Positions 27,822 to 36,805 are shown, numbered from the stretch's first letter. The stretch: DNA of 64,000 nt from Clostridium paridis (GCF_016765615.1 NZ_JAESWA010000020.1:150392-214391), one strand, 5' to 3'. Notes: generated by a model not told the origin, from the letters alone. Numbers and translations: made by a program.

Positions 27822-28205
27822 GAAATTGATAGTATACTTGACTTATATTATTTAAAAAGCATATAATCTACATGCATTGAAAAATAAGATATTATGAGGT
27901 GATTAGTTAAAATGATTATATAATTTTATCCAAGTTATAGGAATTAAAGTAGTATAGAGAGAACTTTGCATATTCGTAATTGTATGGATATGTTAGTTTG
28001 TGCTTCACTAAGCTACTATAAGTTTTGGATAGAATTATAATTGTGTCATATTTAACTTATATTTATAGATTACTCATAAACTGTTCTTATTTTAGAATAG
28101 TTATTTTGTGTTAAACTTATATATGATGATGATTATAACCTTTCCGAAACTTTATAGTTAGGAAAGGTTTTTTTATTTTGATAAGAATGAAAGGATGATG
28201 AATAG
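27822..28205 (+). promoter_or_regulatory. Non-coding leader before vgb: promoter, about 270 nt, then terminator
   Basis: TTGACT (27838-27843) and TATAAT (27862-27867) with an 18-base spacer form a promoter just after rph. No reading frame of useful size follows. A clear intrinsic terminator at 28137-28174 sits only 30 bases before the vgb start, with no second good promoter after it. This is the layout of a transcription-attenuation leader or riboswitch, or of a separate small RNA. I could not match the intervening sequence to a known RNA class. Confidence 0.55.
28137..28174 (+). terminator. Terminator directly upstream of vgb
   Basis: AACCTTTCC (28137-28145) pairs with GGAAAGGTT (28161-28169), followed by TTTTT. 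Its position inside the vgb leader suggests conditional termination. Confidence 0.85.
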
Positions 28206-29090
28206 ATGAATATAAAGATAAATGAGTATAACCTACCAAAGGAGAAATCAGGTCCATATGGAATTACAGTAGGATTCGATAAGGCGATGTGGTTTACACA
28301 AAATTCAGGTAACAGAATAGGAAGAATATCAGTAAATGGTGAAATAATTGAATACACAGTTCCGACCTTAGATGCAGGAATTTCGATTATAGCAAGTGGA
28401 ACTGACGGAAATCTATGGTTTACAGAGTATAAGGCTAATAAGGTAGGCAAAATTACAATGGAAGGGAAAATTACAGAATATGATATTCCTACTTTAAATG
28501 CAGGTCCGTATGGAATAGCATTAGGAGCAGATGGGGCAATGTGGTTTACTGAGATTACTGGTAATAAGATTGGAAGGATTACGGAGAGTGGGGAGATTAC
28601 AGAATATGATTTACCTGTTCAAGGATCATTTCCTTCAATGATTATAATTGGACCAGATAAAGCACTTTGGTTTACTGAGAATCAAGGTAATAAAATAGGT
28701 AAAATCACCTTGTCCGGGGATATAACAGAATTCGTTATTCCAACGAAAGCATCTGGACCAGTAGGAATTTGTGCAGATAGTGACGATGCTCTTTGGTTTG
28801 TTGAAATAATGGGTAACAAAATAGGGAGAATTACTACATTAGGGGAAATTGTTGAATATAACATACCAACAGAAAATGCTAAGCCACACGCAATAATACC
28901 TGGTATAGATGGAGAACTGTGGTTTACTGAATGGGGAAGTAATCAAATTGGGAGGGTTACAGCTTGTGGAAAAATCGTAGAATATGAAATTCCTACACCA
29001 GGTTCAGAACCACATGGCCTTGCTCTTGGATTAGACGGAGCAATATGGTTTGCAGAAGAGTCAAATAAAATTGGACAATTAATTTACTAA
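28206..29090 (+). CDS. vgb: Virginiamycin B lyase (streptogramin B inactivation)
   Basis: A 294-residue seven-bladed propeller with repeats of about 42 residues (GxxxALWFTENxGNKIGRI). Residue counting places Tyr18, His228, Glu268, His270 and Glu284 exactly where the S. aureus Vgb substrate-binding and catalytic residues are. Vgb linearises quinupristin-type streptogramin B antibiotics by eliminating the ester bond, with Mg2+. This conservation makes true Vgb activity far more likely than that of a generic Vgb-like propeller. The vat gene follows 74 bases downstream with no terminator between, so the pair is probably one operon. Confidence 0.92.
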   Translation: MNIKINEYNLPKEKSGPYGITVGFDKAMWFTQNSGNRIGRISVNGEIIEYTVPTLDAGISIIASGTDGNLWFTEYKANKVGKITMEGKITEYDIPTLNAGPYGIALGADGAMWFTEITGNKIGRITESGEITEYDLPVQGSFPSMIIIGPDKALWFTENQGNKIGKITLSGDITEFVIPTKASGPVGICADSDDALWFVEIMGNKIGRITTLGEIVEYNIPTENAKPHAIIPGIDGELWFTEWGSNQIGRVTACGKIVEYEIPTPGSEPHGLALGLDGAIWFAEESNKIGQLIY

Positions 29091-29164
29091 AGACCCAATA
29101 AACCACATGTAAAGGTGTGAACTTATTATGCAGAAAATAAAAAGCAAAAAGGAGGTAGTATTCA

Positions 29165-29806
29165 ATGGTAGGGCCAGATAAGAGACAACTTTATCCCAAT
29201 ACTAATATAAATACAGTTTGTTATATAAGTAATCTACCTAAAAAACCTAATGTTGAGATTGGAGAATATACTTATTATAGTGATAATAAGAAATCTCCGG
29301 AGAGGTTTTATGATAACATAGAGCACCATTATGAATTTTTGGGGGATAAACTTATAATAGGAAAGTTTTGTGCAATAGCAGAAGGTGTTAGATTTATCAT
29401 GAACGGAGCAAACCACAGAATGGATGGGATTACAAGTTATCCATTTAATATTTTTGGAGGTGGTTGGGAAAAAGTTACTCCAAAAATAGAACAGCTTCCG
29501 TTTAAGGGTGATACTTTGATCGGTAATGATGTGTGGATAGGTCAAAATGTAACTATAATGCCAGGAATAAAGATTGGTGACGGAGCAATAATTGCTGCCA
29601 ATTCAACTGTAGTGAAAAATGTTGAGCCGTATACTATTTATGGCGGCAATCCAGCTAAGTATATTAAAAGTCGCTTTAGTGATGAAAAAATTGAATTTTT
29701 ACTAAAACTTCAATGGTGGAATTGGGATGAAGAGAAGATATTTAACAATCTTGAAAAGCTAGTATCAGAGTATGGCTTAGATCAATTAATGATAGAATAT
29801 ATATAA
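29165..29806 (+). CDS. vat: Streptogramin A O-acetyltransferase (Vat family)
   Basis: A 213-residue hexapeptide-repeat acetyltransferase. It has the xenobiotic-acetyltransferase pattern: catalytic His84 in MNGANHRMDG (equivalent to His82 of VatD), the large loop after it, left-handed beta-helix hexapeptides (IGNDVWIGQNVTIMPGIKIG) and the family ending YGGNPAKYIKSRF. It transfers acetyl from acetyl-CoA to streptogramin A. AAGGAGG precedes ATG 29165. A 17-codon frame (29128-29181) with its own ribosome site overlaps this start and could couple translation. With vgb it would inactivate both streptogramin components. Confidence 0.9.
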   Translation: MVGPDKRQLYPNTNINTVCYISNLPKKPNVEIGEYTYYSDNKKSPERFYDNIEHHYEFLGDKLIIGKFCAIAEGVRFIMNGANHRMDGITSYPFNIFGGGWEKVTPKIEQLPFKGDTLIGNDVWIGQNVTIMPGIKIGDGAIIAANSTVVKNVEPYTIYGGNPAKYIKSRFSDEKIEFLLKLQWWNWDEEKIFNNLEKLVSEYGLDQLMIEYI

Positions 29807-29865
29807 GCTATAACCAATTCATAATTAAGGAAGAATGTAGCTTTAATAGAGAGAGAATAACTAAT

Positions 29866-29898
29866 AGTGCCAGACTCATAATTTATGAGCCTGGCACT
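29866..29898. terminator. Hairpin between convergent operons
   Basis: AGTGCCAG with CTGGCACT, an inner CTCATAA/TTATGAG stem and a short loop. There is no good T-run, so termination is likely but not certain. Confidence 0.6.
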
Positions 29899-29951
29899 AT
29901 TATGTAGAAATAAAAAATTGATTGATACTTTAGCTAGTGGAAAAGGTTATT

Positions 29952-30416
29952 TTAGTATTCTCCTTTAATTACAAAAAATGAACCTCTAATTGTTCCAGCT
30001 AGTTTTGATTTTTGTCTAGCAAACTTAAAATTCCCTTCTAGTTCCTTTGGTACATCCATACCCTCAGAAAGCTTCAAACCAACGGCACGTTTTTTAGAGT
30101 CATCAACAGTATACATAACATTAATTGAAAGACCATCCTCATAAAAAACATAGGCAATTTTGATATTTTCTACTTGAAAGCGTGATGTTTCTAAAGGCTT
30201 TGCTGAAAACTCAATATCACGTTCTTTTTTCAAAATTTGGTTCACATAATCAAGAGTATCTTGGCTTTCGCTAGCAGGTACAACTGTAAATTCATGTTTG
30301 TATTTGTTCATAAAGTAACGAGCCTCATTAGCACGTAGCCCAGCAAGTGCATCAGCTACAGGTGAAGACTCTAAACCAACTGTAGATACGTTTTTAAAAT
30401 CAACTACATAAGACAT
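29952..30416 (-). CDS. Uncharacterised protein in GyrI-like/WYL module
   Basis: A 154-residue soluble protein that I cannot assign to a named family. It starts SYVVDFKNVSTVGLESSPVA and contains LRANEARYFMNKYKHEFTV. It has no cysteines, membrane helix or signal peptide. It is the second gene of an operon, 23 bases after a GyrI-like protein, with AAGGAGG as ribosome site. Similar small proteins are sometimes labelled phage-related, but nothing here looks like a prophage. Confidence 0.7.
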   Translation of the reverse strand: MSYVVDFKNVSTVGLESSPVADALAGLRANEARYFMNKYKHEFTVVPASESQDTLDYVNQILKKERDIEFSAKPLETSRFQVENIKIAYVFYEDGLSINVMYTVDDSKKRAVGLKLSEGMDVPKELEGNFKFARQKSKLAGTIRGSFFVIKGEY

Positions 30417-30439
30417 ATTTATGCCTCCTTTATTATTAT

Positions 30440-30919
30440 TTATTTTCTAACAACTGGAATCCACATTTCGCCTAAAATTAAGCCATTTTGATGTCCTATC
30501 TCAACCATTGCATTTGGTCCTCCGACATAGGCAAAATTCTTTGCTTCTGGCAATACTTCACCAAAGGCTATACCAGTAAGTTTGTTATTCAATTCATCGG
30601 AGGTATTTCCTTCACCTTTAACAACAAGGTATTCCCCTTTAGGAAATTGGATAGCACGAGTTTCTTCTGATATTGAAGCATTTGTCATGACTCCAGCATA
30701 GTACATCAATTTGTTATTAACTGCTTCGTTCACAGTAAAGATGTAGTCATTTATTGCTATGGTTTTTAAAGATTCAAGTCTTCCATCTTCGCTGACTAAT
30801 TTCCAAAAGTCTGACTTTTCCTTGTTTAATCCAGCAAAGTCTGTGTAATGACTCTTAAGTTCAGTTCCAACCCCCAAAACTACAAAGTCTTCTTTTTCTT
30901 CTATTATATAATCTGCCAT
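30440..30919 (-). CDS. GyrI-like/AraC effector-binding domain protein
   Basis: A 159-residue single-domain protein of the GyrI/effector-binding superfamily, with FPKGEYLVVKGEG in the middle and the typical end GEMWIPVV. These proteins bind or process small amphipathic molecules and often partner with a regulator. It is the first gene of a two-gene operon divergent from a WYL regulator. Its minus-strand promoter is TTGACA (31005-31000) and TATACT (30983-30978) with a 16-base spacer. Confidence 0.85.
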   Translation of the reverse strand: MADYIIEEKEDFVVLGVGTELKSHYTDFAGLNKEKSDFWKLVSEDGRLESLKTIAINDYIFTVNEAVNNKLMYYAGVMTNASISEETRAIQFPKGEYLVVKGEGNTSDELNNKLTGIAFGEVLPEAKNFAYVGGPNAMVEIGHQNGLILGEMWIPVVRK

Positions 30920-30977
30920 ATTTCAAACCTTCCTTTTTTTATAATTAATCAAATGAAATTGTAATATTCACTTGATG

Positions 30978-31005
30978 AGTATATAATAATCTTAAATTAT
31001 GTCAA
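30978..31005 (-). promoter_or_regulatory. Promoter of the GyrI-like operon
   Basis: On the minus strand: consensus TTGACA, 16 bases, TATACT. It lies in the gap shared with the divergent WYL regulator gene, so both can be regulated from here. Confidence 0.75.
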
Positions 31006-31030
31006 AAAGTGATACTGTTTAGGAGGCTTT

Positions 31031-31993
31031 ATGAAAAAAGTTGAACGGATTAATATAATCATGAGATATATCAACAACCGTGGACACTTTACAATTTCTG
31101 AAATAATGCAAGAATTTAATATATCTCGCTCTACAGCTATTAGAGATATCAAAGAAATTGAGGAAATGGGGATGCCACTTGTAGCTGAAGTTGGAAGGGA
31201 TGGAGGGTATTTTGTCATGCAAAACTCTGTTCTTCCAGTCGTTCGATTTACTAATAATGAAGTTAAGGCTCTCTTTATTGCCTTTATGGCAACAAGAAAT
31301 CAACAACTACCATATCTAAAGAGTCGTCAATCCTTAGCTGAAAAATTACTAGGGCTTATTTCAGAAAGTCAGCAAGAGGATATTGTCCTCTTAAATCAAA
31401 TATTACTTTTTGAAGGGACTAACCCCTATAATCCCGACTTACTTGATCTCTCAGACCTTCCACATCCAATGCTAGAAAAACTCATTCAAGTCCTTCTTCT
31501 GGACAGCTATTTGTTAATTACAATAAAAGAAGAGGATATAGTAAAGTCTTATGCAATTTATCTCCTGCACCTTTATCATGAAAATTCTCTTTGGTTAATT
31601 GAAGGTTTTGACTTAAAGGAACAAAAGAAGCAGATTTTCCCTGTGGATATTTTAATTGATGTGAGTCCTTATAATGAGAAAAAAAGATTAAGTAGAAAAA
31701 AGATTATAGAAAAACTAAGTAAGCAGGAAGAAGTAATTAACCTTATTCTTGAACTTGGTCCAAAAGCTATTACTCAGTTCAAAAAATACCACCCTTTAAC
31801 TGTTTCAATTTCATATACTAATCCTTACCAAACCACGGCAATTCTAAAGACTTTTATTGATATTAATAAACCTGAAGAGTTAAGTGAAATAATAAATTGG
31901 ATACTTTTCTTAGGTGAGGATATTAAGGTCAAGGAAATGCCAGAAAAAGTTTTAGAAGTTATACAGGAGAGAGTATGTTTACATTTCTCATAA
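31031..31993 (+). CDS. YafY-type regulator with HTH and WYL domains
   Basis: A 320-residue protein with an N-terminal DeoR-like winged helix (FTISEIMQEFNISRSTAIRD) and a central/C-terminal WYL-type ligand domain (SLWLIEGFDL, then SVSISYTNPYQ). It is divergent from the GyrI-like operon and probably controls it. AGGAGG precedes ATG 31031. WYL domains bind nucleic acids or small ligands; the inducer is not known. Confidence 0.88.
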   Translation: MKKVERINIIMRYINNRGHFTISEIMQEFNISRSTAIRDIKEIEEMGMPLVAEVGRDGGYFVMQNSVLPVVRFTNNEVKALFIAFMATRNQQLPYLKSRQSLAEKLLGLISESQQEDIVLLNQILLFEGTNPYNPDLLDLSDLPHPMLEKLIQVLLLDSYLLITIKEEDIVKSYAIYLLHLYHENSLWLIEGFDLKEQKKQIFPVDILIDVSPYNEKKRLSRKKIIEKLSKQEEVINLILELGPKAITQFKKYHPLTVSISYTNPYQTTAILKTFIDINKPEELSEIINWILFLGEDIKVKEMPEKVLEVIQERVCLHFS

Positions 31994-32024
31994 GTAATCA
32001 AACTATTAATTGGAGGCAAAAACA

Positions 32025-32582
32025 ATGAATTTCAATGAAATGAATATTTCAACAGAAAGATTAATATTAAGAGGACTTAGAATTTCTGATGCAGAAGCAA
32101 TATTTAAATATCGCTCAAATCCACGAATATTTAAATTTCAGAACTGGAAACCAAAAACAATAGAGGAAGTAACAGAGTTTATTAATGAAAAAATTGCAAA
32201 GACGCCTAATGTTCCTGGTACATGGTATCAACTTGGTATTTTACTTAAAGAAGCTGATGAGTTAATAGGTGATATAGGTATTCATTTTATAGATAATTTA
32301 CAGGCTGAAATAGGATTTACCTTATCTCTTGAATATCAGGGTAAAGGGTATGCAACAGAATCTATTATTGGTGCAATAAACTATTTGTTTAATGATTTAA
32401 AAAAACATAGAATAATTGCTTCGGTCGACCCGAGAAATATAAAGTCTACAGCGCTGATTGAAAGAATTAAAATGAGAAAAGAAGGCCATTTTAAAAAAAG
32501 CATTTGGTTTAATAATGAATGGGCAGACGATGTAATTTATGCAATTTTAGAAGAAGAATGGATTGATCAAAAGAAAAGTTAG
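32025..32582 (+). CDS. GNAT N-acetyltransferase (RimJ/RimL-like)
   Basis: A 185-residue acetyltransferase: TERLILRGLRISDAEAIFKY at the N-terminus, the acetyl-CoA loop GFTLSLEYQGKGYATE and the late IKSTALIERIKM motif. It resembles ribosomal-protein acetyltransferases that act on N-terminal residues, but many relatives modify small molecules. ATG 32025 is 8 bases after GGAGG. It directly follows the WYL gene and may be in the same transcript. Confidence 0.9.
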   Translation: MNFNEMNISTERLILRGLRISDAEAIFKYRSNPRIFKFQNWKPKTIEEVTEFINEKIAKTPNVPGTWYQLGILLKEADELIGDIGIHFIDNLQAEIGFTLSLEYQGKGYATESIIGAINYLFNDLKKHRIIASVDPRNIKSTALIERIKMRKEGHFKKSIWFNNEWADDVIYAILEEEWIDQKKS

Positions 32583-32646
32583 AGGTTGTATTTAAAAAAA
32601 CATTGTTTATAATAGTTTGAAAGCTTAGTTACTAGGAGGTTTAATT

Positions 32647-33213
32647 ATGGAAAATAAAAAAGAAGATTTGTTACCAGAACAACGTAAAGAATTAATCAAA
32701 ACATTGAAATCCCGTTTTGAGAAAAACATGAATCGTCATAAAGGGGTTGAATGGTCTAAAGTAGAAGAAAAACTAGAAGCTAATATGGAAAAACTGTGGT
32801 CACTTAATGAAATGGAAGTAACAGGTGGAGAACCAGATGTCATTGGTCATGATGAGAAGACAGGGGAATACATATTTTATGATTGTTCAGCAGAAAGTCC
32901 TAAAGGTCGAAGAAGTGTATGTTACGACCCTGAAGCGTTAGAGTCAAGGAAAGAACATAAACCTAAAAATAGTGCTATTGGTATGGCAACTGATATGGGA
33001 ATTGAGATTTTAACTGAAGAACAGTATAGGGAACTGCAGAAACTTGGAAATTTTGATTTGAAAACATCTAACTGGGTAAAAACACCTTCTGAGATTAGAA
33101 AGCAAGGGGGTGCCATCTTTACTGATTTTCGCTATGATAATGTATTCGTATATCATAATGGTGCAGAGTCGTATTATGGTTCCAGAGGGTTCCGTGGCTC
33201 ACTAAGGGTCTAA
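32647..33213 (+). CDS. DUF4256 family protein
   Basis: A 188-residue protein typical of DUF4256, with EVTGGEPDVIGHD, YIFYDCSAESPKGRRSVCYD, MGIEILTEEQYRELQKLG and the ending YHNGAESYYGSRGFRG. The family has no assigned function. No membrane helix is present. GGAGG precedes ATG 32647 and a strong terminator follows. Confidence 0.88.
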   Translation: MENKKEDLLPEQRKELIKTLKSRFEKNMNRHKGVEWSKVEEKLEANMEKLWSLNEMEVTGGEPDVIGHDEKTGEYIFYDCSAESPKGRRSVCYDPEALESRKEHKPKNSAIGMATDMGIEILTEEQYRELQKLGNFDLKTSNWVKTPSEIRKQGGAIFTDFRYDNVFVYHNGAESYYGSRGFRGSLRV

Positions 33214-33269
33214 AATTTAACATACAACTGAAGAATATAGTAAATTTAAATAAGCCGATATGAATAAAT

Positions 33270-33316
33270 AGACCATGGAAAAAGGGGAAATAAGTTCTCA
33301 ATCCATGGTCTTTTTT
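33270..33316 (+). terminator. Intrinsic terminator
   Basis: AGACCATGG pairs with CCATGGTCT, followed by TTTTT; the loop is about 24 nt. Confidence 0.85.
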
Positions 33317-33404
33317 GAGTAAATTAAAGAGTTATTTGGGTTTACTGCACAATATGTTTATTTGGATGTATGCAAAAACAAAAAGTTATGATTCAAGGGA
33401 AATA

Positions 33405-34295
33405 TTATTTATACACTAAGGTTGTGAACATGCCACCAGTTCCATTAGTAAAGTTGTTAGAGACATGATGGGCAATGTGGCAATGGAAAGGCCAAACTCC
33501 GGGATTATCTGCTTCAAACAAGACATCCCAAGTTTCCCCTGAGGAAACTAATATTGTATTCTTTAAAATTCTATTATTATCAGCTAGTGGGTTACCATCT
33601 GCTTTTTCGACAATGAATTGATGTCCATGAATATGCATTGGGTGATGGTTAATTTGTATTGCACCTAGTCTTAATCGTACAATATCATTAAATTCAACTG
33701 GCATAGGCGTTGTTGATGGAAAGCTTTTACCATTAATAGTAAACATATTGAAATCCATAGCAAAAGGCTTAAGATCATATTTTCCAGCACTTACTTCTTT
33801 ACCTTTGTCTAAACCAACAAGACTCCACTCCTGCATTAGAAGGAGATAATCTTTACTAATATGTCTTTCATAGGGATCAAGTATTATAAAACCACCTAAA
33901 AGGCCTAGCATATCTTGTTTTGCCACATTGACATGAGAATGATACATATGTGTTCCAGGTGGGTTAGTTATCCTAAAGTGATAATCAAAATAATGTCCAG
34001 GTTCAATCCGTGGTGAAGGTTCTACATCTGGGACACCGTCCATTTTATTAGGAACATCAAGTCCGTGCCAATGAATACTTGTTGCTTCTGGCAGATGATT
34101 TATTACACGTATGTTAACATAGTCTCCAGGATAGACTTGAATAGTAGGGCCTGGTATACTTCCGTTATATCCCCATCCTTTAATAAAGACTCCAGGAAGT
34201 ATTTCTTGATATACGGGTTCAGCTATTAGTTCAAAGAACTTAATACCATTTCTGATAGTGCACTTAAGTGTAGGAATATCCGGTGTAATAACCAT
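33405..34295 (-). CDS. Two-domain multicopper oxidase, cytoplasmic
   Basis: A 296-residue oxidase with all four copper-ligand blocks: SIHWHG, MYHSHVN, HHPMHIHGHQF and WPFHCHIAHH. The type 1 Cys occurs only in the second cupredoxin domain (HCH); the first has Ser (HSH), matching the two-domain laccase type with T1 copper in domain 2. There is no signal peptide. The axial region after HCH carries an extra stretch (SNNFTNGTGGM). The ATG at 34295 has AGGAGAG ahead; a TTG at 34316 also opens the frame. An oxygen-using copper enzyme is unexpected in a strict anaerobe. Confidence 0.88.
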   Translation of the reverse strand: MVITPDIPTLKCTIRNGIKFFELIAEPVYQEILPGVFIKGWGYNGSIPGPTIQVYPGDYVNIRVINHLPEATSIHWHGLDVPNKMDGVPDVEPSPRIEPGHYFDYHFRITNPPGTHMYHSHVNVAKQDMLGLLGGFIILDPYERHISKDYLLLMQEWSLVGLDKGKEVSAGKYDLKPFAMDFNMFTINGKSFPSTTPMPVEFNDIVRLRLGAIQINHHPMHIHGHQFIVEKADGNPLADNNRILKNTILVSSGETWDVLFEADNPGVWPFHCHIAHHVSNNFTNGTGGMFTTLVYK

Positions 34296-34403
34296 GTAAT
34301 ATTTACTCTCCTGCAAATTACTTTATCCTATTATTTTATGTCATATTTATAGAAAAGTGATAAATCGTAATTGTTTCAAATTATCTAATAATTTGAAAAT
34401 ATC

Positions 34404-34448
34404 AAAACCCTCCACTATCCTGCCAGGGTTTTAGCTGTATGTTATAAT
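34404..34448 (+). promoter_or_regulatory. Promoter with dyad over the -35 region (double-HTH merR operon)
   Basis: AAAACCCT (34404-34411) and AGGGTTTT (34425-34432) form an 8-bp dyad. The extended -10 TGTTATAAT ends at 34448. The same arrangement and spacing occur at 20008-20051, upstream of the RCC1-like gene. It is a likely operator of the regulator encoded just downstream. Confidence 0.7.
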
Positions 34449-34486
34449 GAGAAGGCAATTTGGTTAACCAAAAAGGGAGGTATTCA

Positions 34487-35185
34487 ATGAAAATTTACAG
34501 TACTTCTGAAATTGCTAAAATAGTTGGGATGCATCCCAATACTATAATGTTATACGAGAAGTGGGGCTACATAGCGCCTGTTGAAAGAAAAGAAAATGGC
34601 TACAGGGTTTATACTGAAACACATCTAGAGCAGATAAAACTAGTGAGAATGGCATTGAAAAGTGATTGGATTAAATATTATATGAGATTTGAAGTTAGAA
34701 ACATTATAAGAAGTGTAGCTCAAGGTGATTTGAGAAAAGCTCTAGAGTTAAGTAAAGAGTATTTAGCACATATACAAGATGAAAAGAATAATGAATTTAA
34801 AGTTATGAAAGTAATTCAGGAAATACTTAAAAGTGATTCACAGGAAGAAAAGAATATTAAATTAAATAGAAATGGTGCTGCAAAACTCATTGGAGTATCA
34901 ATAAATGTCATTATAAATTGGGAGAGAAATGGACTTATAGAAGTACCTAGGAATAAAAATGGATATCGAGTTTATGGAGAAAATGAAATAAAACTACTTA
35001 GAATCATCAAAGTATTAAGGCAGGAAAACTACAGAACTGAGTGCATATGCAGCATGCTTAAAAATCTGAAAACTAAAAGTAAGGAAAATGATTTGATATT
35101 ATCCTTAATGCCTGAGGCTGAGAGTAATGCAAAGGAATTAATTAGTTATATAGAAGATTTAATAAGTAAGGAACAGAATACTTAA
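34487..35185 (+). CDS. MerR-type regulator with two HTH domains
   Basis: A 232-residue protein with two MerR winged-helix domains in one chain: residues about 3-55 (TSEIAKIVGMHPNTIMLYEK, ENGYRVYTE) and about 130-185 (GAAKLIGVSINVIINWERNG, KNGYRVYGE). A helical linker joins them. MerR proteins normally have one such domain and dimerise; a tandem arrangement could act as a built-in dimer. GGGAGG precedes ATG 34487. A DUF6273 gene follows after 21 bases. It likely binds the dyad at 34404-34432 and the matching element at 20008. Confidence 0.87.
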   Translation: MKIYSTSEIAKIVGMHPNTIMLYEKWGYIAPVERKENGYRVYTETHLEQIKLVRMALKSDWIKYYMRFEVRNIIRSVAQGDLRKALELSKEYLAHIQDEKNNEFKVMKVIQEILKSDSQEEKNIKLNRNGAAKLIGVSINVIINWERNGLIEVPRNKNGYRVYGENEIKLLRIIKVLRQENYRTECICSMLKNLKTKSKENDLILSLMPEAESNAKELISYIEDLISKEQNT

Positions 35186-35206
35186 TTAAGGAGGGGGAAC
35201 TGGAAC

Positions 35207-35884
35207 ATGAAGACGATGGATAGCATCAGAAATGCAGAATCTGGAGAAATAATTACTTTTGGAACTTATCCTCAAACTGCAGAGGGAACTGATTCAACGC
35301 CTATAAGGTGGAGGGTATTACAAAATTCAGGAAGTGAGTTGTTCCTTTTGAGTGAAGATATTTTGGACTGCAAGAGGTATCATGGCAAGTCTGCGGATAT
35401 TAAGTGGCGTGATTGTGTAGATATAACTTGGAGAGATTGTGACTTGCGTAAATGGTTAAATGATGAATTCTATAACATAGCATTTACATATCAAGAAAAA
35501 GAACTTATAAAGAGTACCTATTGCACTTACAACGGAGAAGGTACACCAGACACTGAAGATAAGATTTTTTTACTTAGTGTTAACGAGATACAGGATTTAT
35601 CAGAAATGCATGGTAAGGAGTTACGACGCGCAGTTGGAACTGACTATGCAAAAAAAGAAAAAGCTGATGGATGCAACTTATATATATATGATAAAACAAA
35701 TAAAAATAATTATATTATAAGAAATGGAGAAGAAATTGGTTGTTCCTGGTGGTGGCTAAGAACACAAGGTAACAAACCATCTAGAGCATTTTTTATAGGA
35801 ACAAATTGCAGTGTTCATAGCTATGCAAATAACAGCTCAGCCCGTGATGGTGTACGTCCTGCACTAAAAATTAATCTTACTTAG
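35207..35884 (+). CDS. DUF6273 domain protein
   Basis: A 225-residue protein with the DUF6273 signature: TFGTYPQTAEGTDSTPIRWR, the long middle with LRKWLNDEFYN and KIFLLSVNEI, and the C-terminal SWWWLRTQG and DGVRPALKINL. It resembles the C-type-lectin-like fold of variable and formylglycine-enzyme-like proteins, but no catalytic residues can be assigned. It has no signal peptide. It is co-transcribed with the double-HTH MerR gene. Confidence 0.82.
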   Translation: MKTMDSIRNAESGEIITFGTYPQTAEGTDSTPIRWRVLQNSGSELFLLSEDILDCKRYHGKSADIKWRDCVDITWRDCDLRKWLNDEFYNIAFTYQEKELIKSTYCTYNGEGTPDTEDKIFLLSVNEIQDLSEMHGKELRRAVGTDYAKKEKADGCNLYIYDKTNKNNYIIRNGEEIGCSWWWLRTQGNKPSRAFFIGTNCSVHSYANNSSARDGVRPALKINLT

Positions 35885-35893
35885 TATATTTTA

Positions 35894-35925
35894 AATTCCC
35901 TCAAGCTTATGTTTGAGGGAATTTT
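35894..35925 (+). terminator. Terminator of the ATTCCCTC type
   Basis: AATTCCCTCAAGC pairs with GTTTGAGGGAATT, followed by TT. Confidence 0.8.
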
Positions 35926-35950
35926 GTAATTGTAATAACTAATTAAATAA

Positions 35951-36805
35951 TTATAACCAGGTTTTATAAATATCAGCAGCTTCTTTTATTCCTTGATTAA
36001 ATCCAGCCTTAGCAGATGAGGCTGTATGATTTGGATCATAAGGATTTTTCCCTATTGCTAAAATACTATCTTCATCAGGTACAATAAGAGAAACCTTTGA
36101 GCTTTTTTGCATTTCTGAAGCATCTTCACCAACGCTTGGAATTAAACCATACTTTTGAGGCATTGGCGATAAGATTACAATTTTATCATAACCATCAGCT
36201 AAACGGGCATTGGTACTTGAAACCATTCCTCCATCAATCCAATCTTTTTCATTAAAAGTTACAAGTGGCCAGATTCCTGGGACAGCACCACTTGCATTTA
36301 CTACATTTATAAGTGAAGATCCTGAATCTTTATCAAATACATGAAGTTCTCCAGTATCAGCATCAATTGCTGTAACTCTTAATTTTTGTGGCCAAAGAGT
36401 TGTGGTAAGCCTTGATTCTACAACTCTCTGACGTGTCTCTTTTGATATATTGGGAGGGTATTTTTTCGCAATGTCTCCAAACATCTGTCCAATCTTTTTT
36501 TTATCATCTTTGCCATAACGAAAGGCTTCAGTCCATAGCATCATAATTTCAGGGTTTACTGATGTATTAACTTCTGAGGTATTTGTGGCAAATTGAGAGT
36601 CATAAAGTTTTTTAATATCATAACCGCTAGCTAGTGAAGAGCCAACAAATGATCCAGCAGAAGTTCCAATAATAACATCAGCCTCTGATAAATCAATATC
36701 TTTTTCTAACAAGGCTGTAATTATCCCAATCTCCCAAGCCATCCCAGTTACTCCTCCACCGCCTAATACTACTGCTCGAGTTTCTTTTTTAGTATTTTCC
36801 ATCAT
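35951..36805 (-). CDS. Patatin-like phospholipase family protein
   Basis: A serine lipid hydrolase of about 284 residues with the Ser-Asp dyad: oxyanion loop VLGGGGVTGMAWEIG, nucleophile GTSAGSFVG and catalytic Asp in WIDGGMVSS. There is no signal peptide, so it acts in the cytoplasm on membrane lipids or acyl esters. The start is one of two adjacent ATG codons (36805 or 36802) after GGAGTGATT. It is divergent from a MerR regulator that may control it. Confidence 0.88.
   Translation of the reverse strand: MMENTKKETRAVVLGGGGVTGMAWEIGIITALLEKDIDLSEADVIIGTSAGSFVGSSLASGYDIKKLYDSQFATNTSEVNTSVNPEIMMLWTEAFRYGKDDKKKIGQMFGDIAKKYPPNISKETRQRVVESRLTTTLWPQKLRVTAIDADTGELHVFDKDSGSSLINVVNASGAVPGIWPLVTFNEKDWIDGGMVSSTNARLADGYDKIVILSPMPQKYGLIPSVGEDASEMQKSSKVSLIVPDEDSILAIGKNPYDPNHTASSAKAGFNQGIKEAADIYKTWL

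Noticed and set aside
27896..27924. Leader peptide in the vgb leader (GAGGTGA followed by ATG)
   Set aside because: The ATG at 27912 opens only three codons (ATG ATT ATA) before TAA and the spacing is poor; not a convincing peptide.
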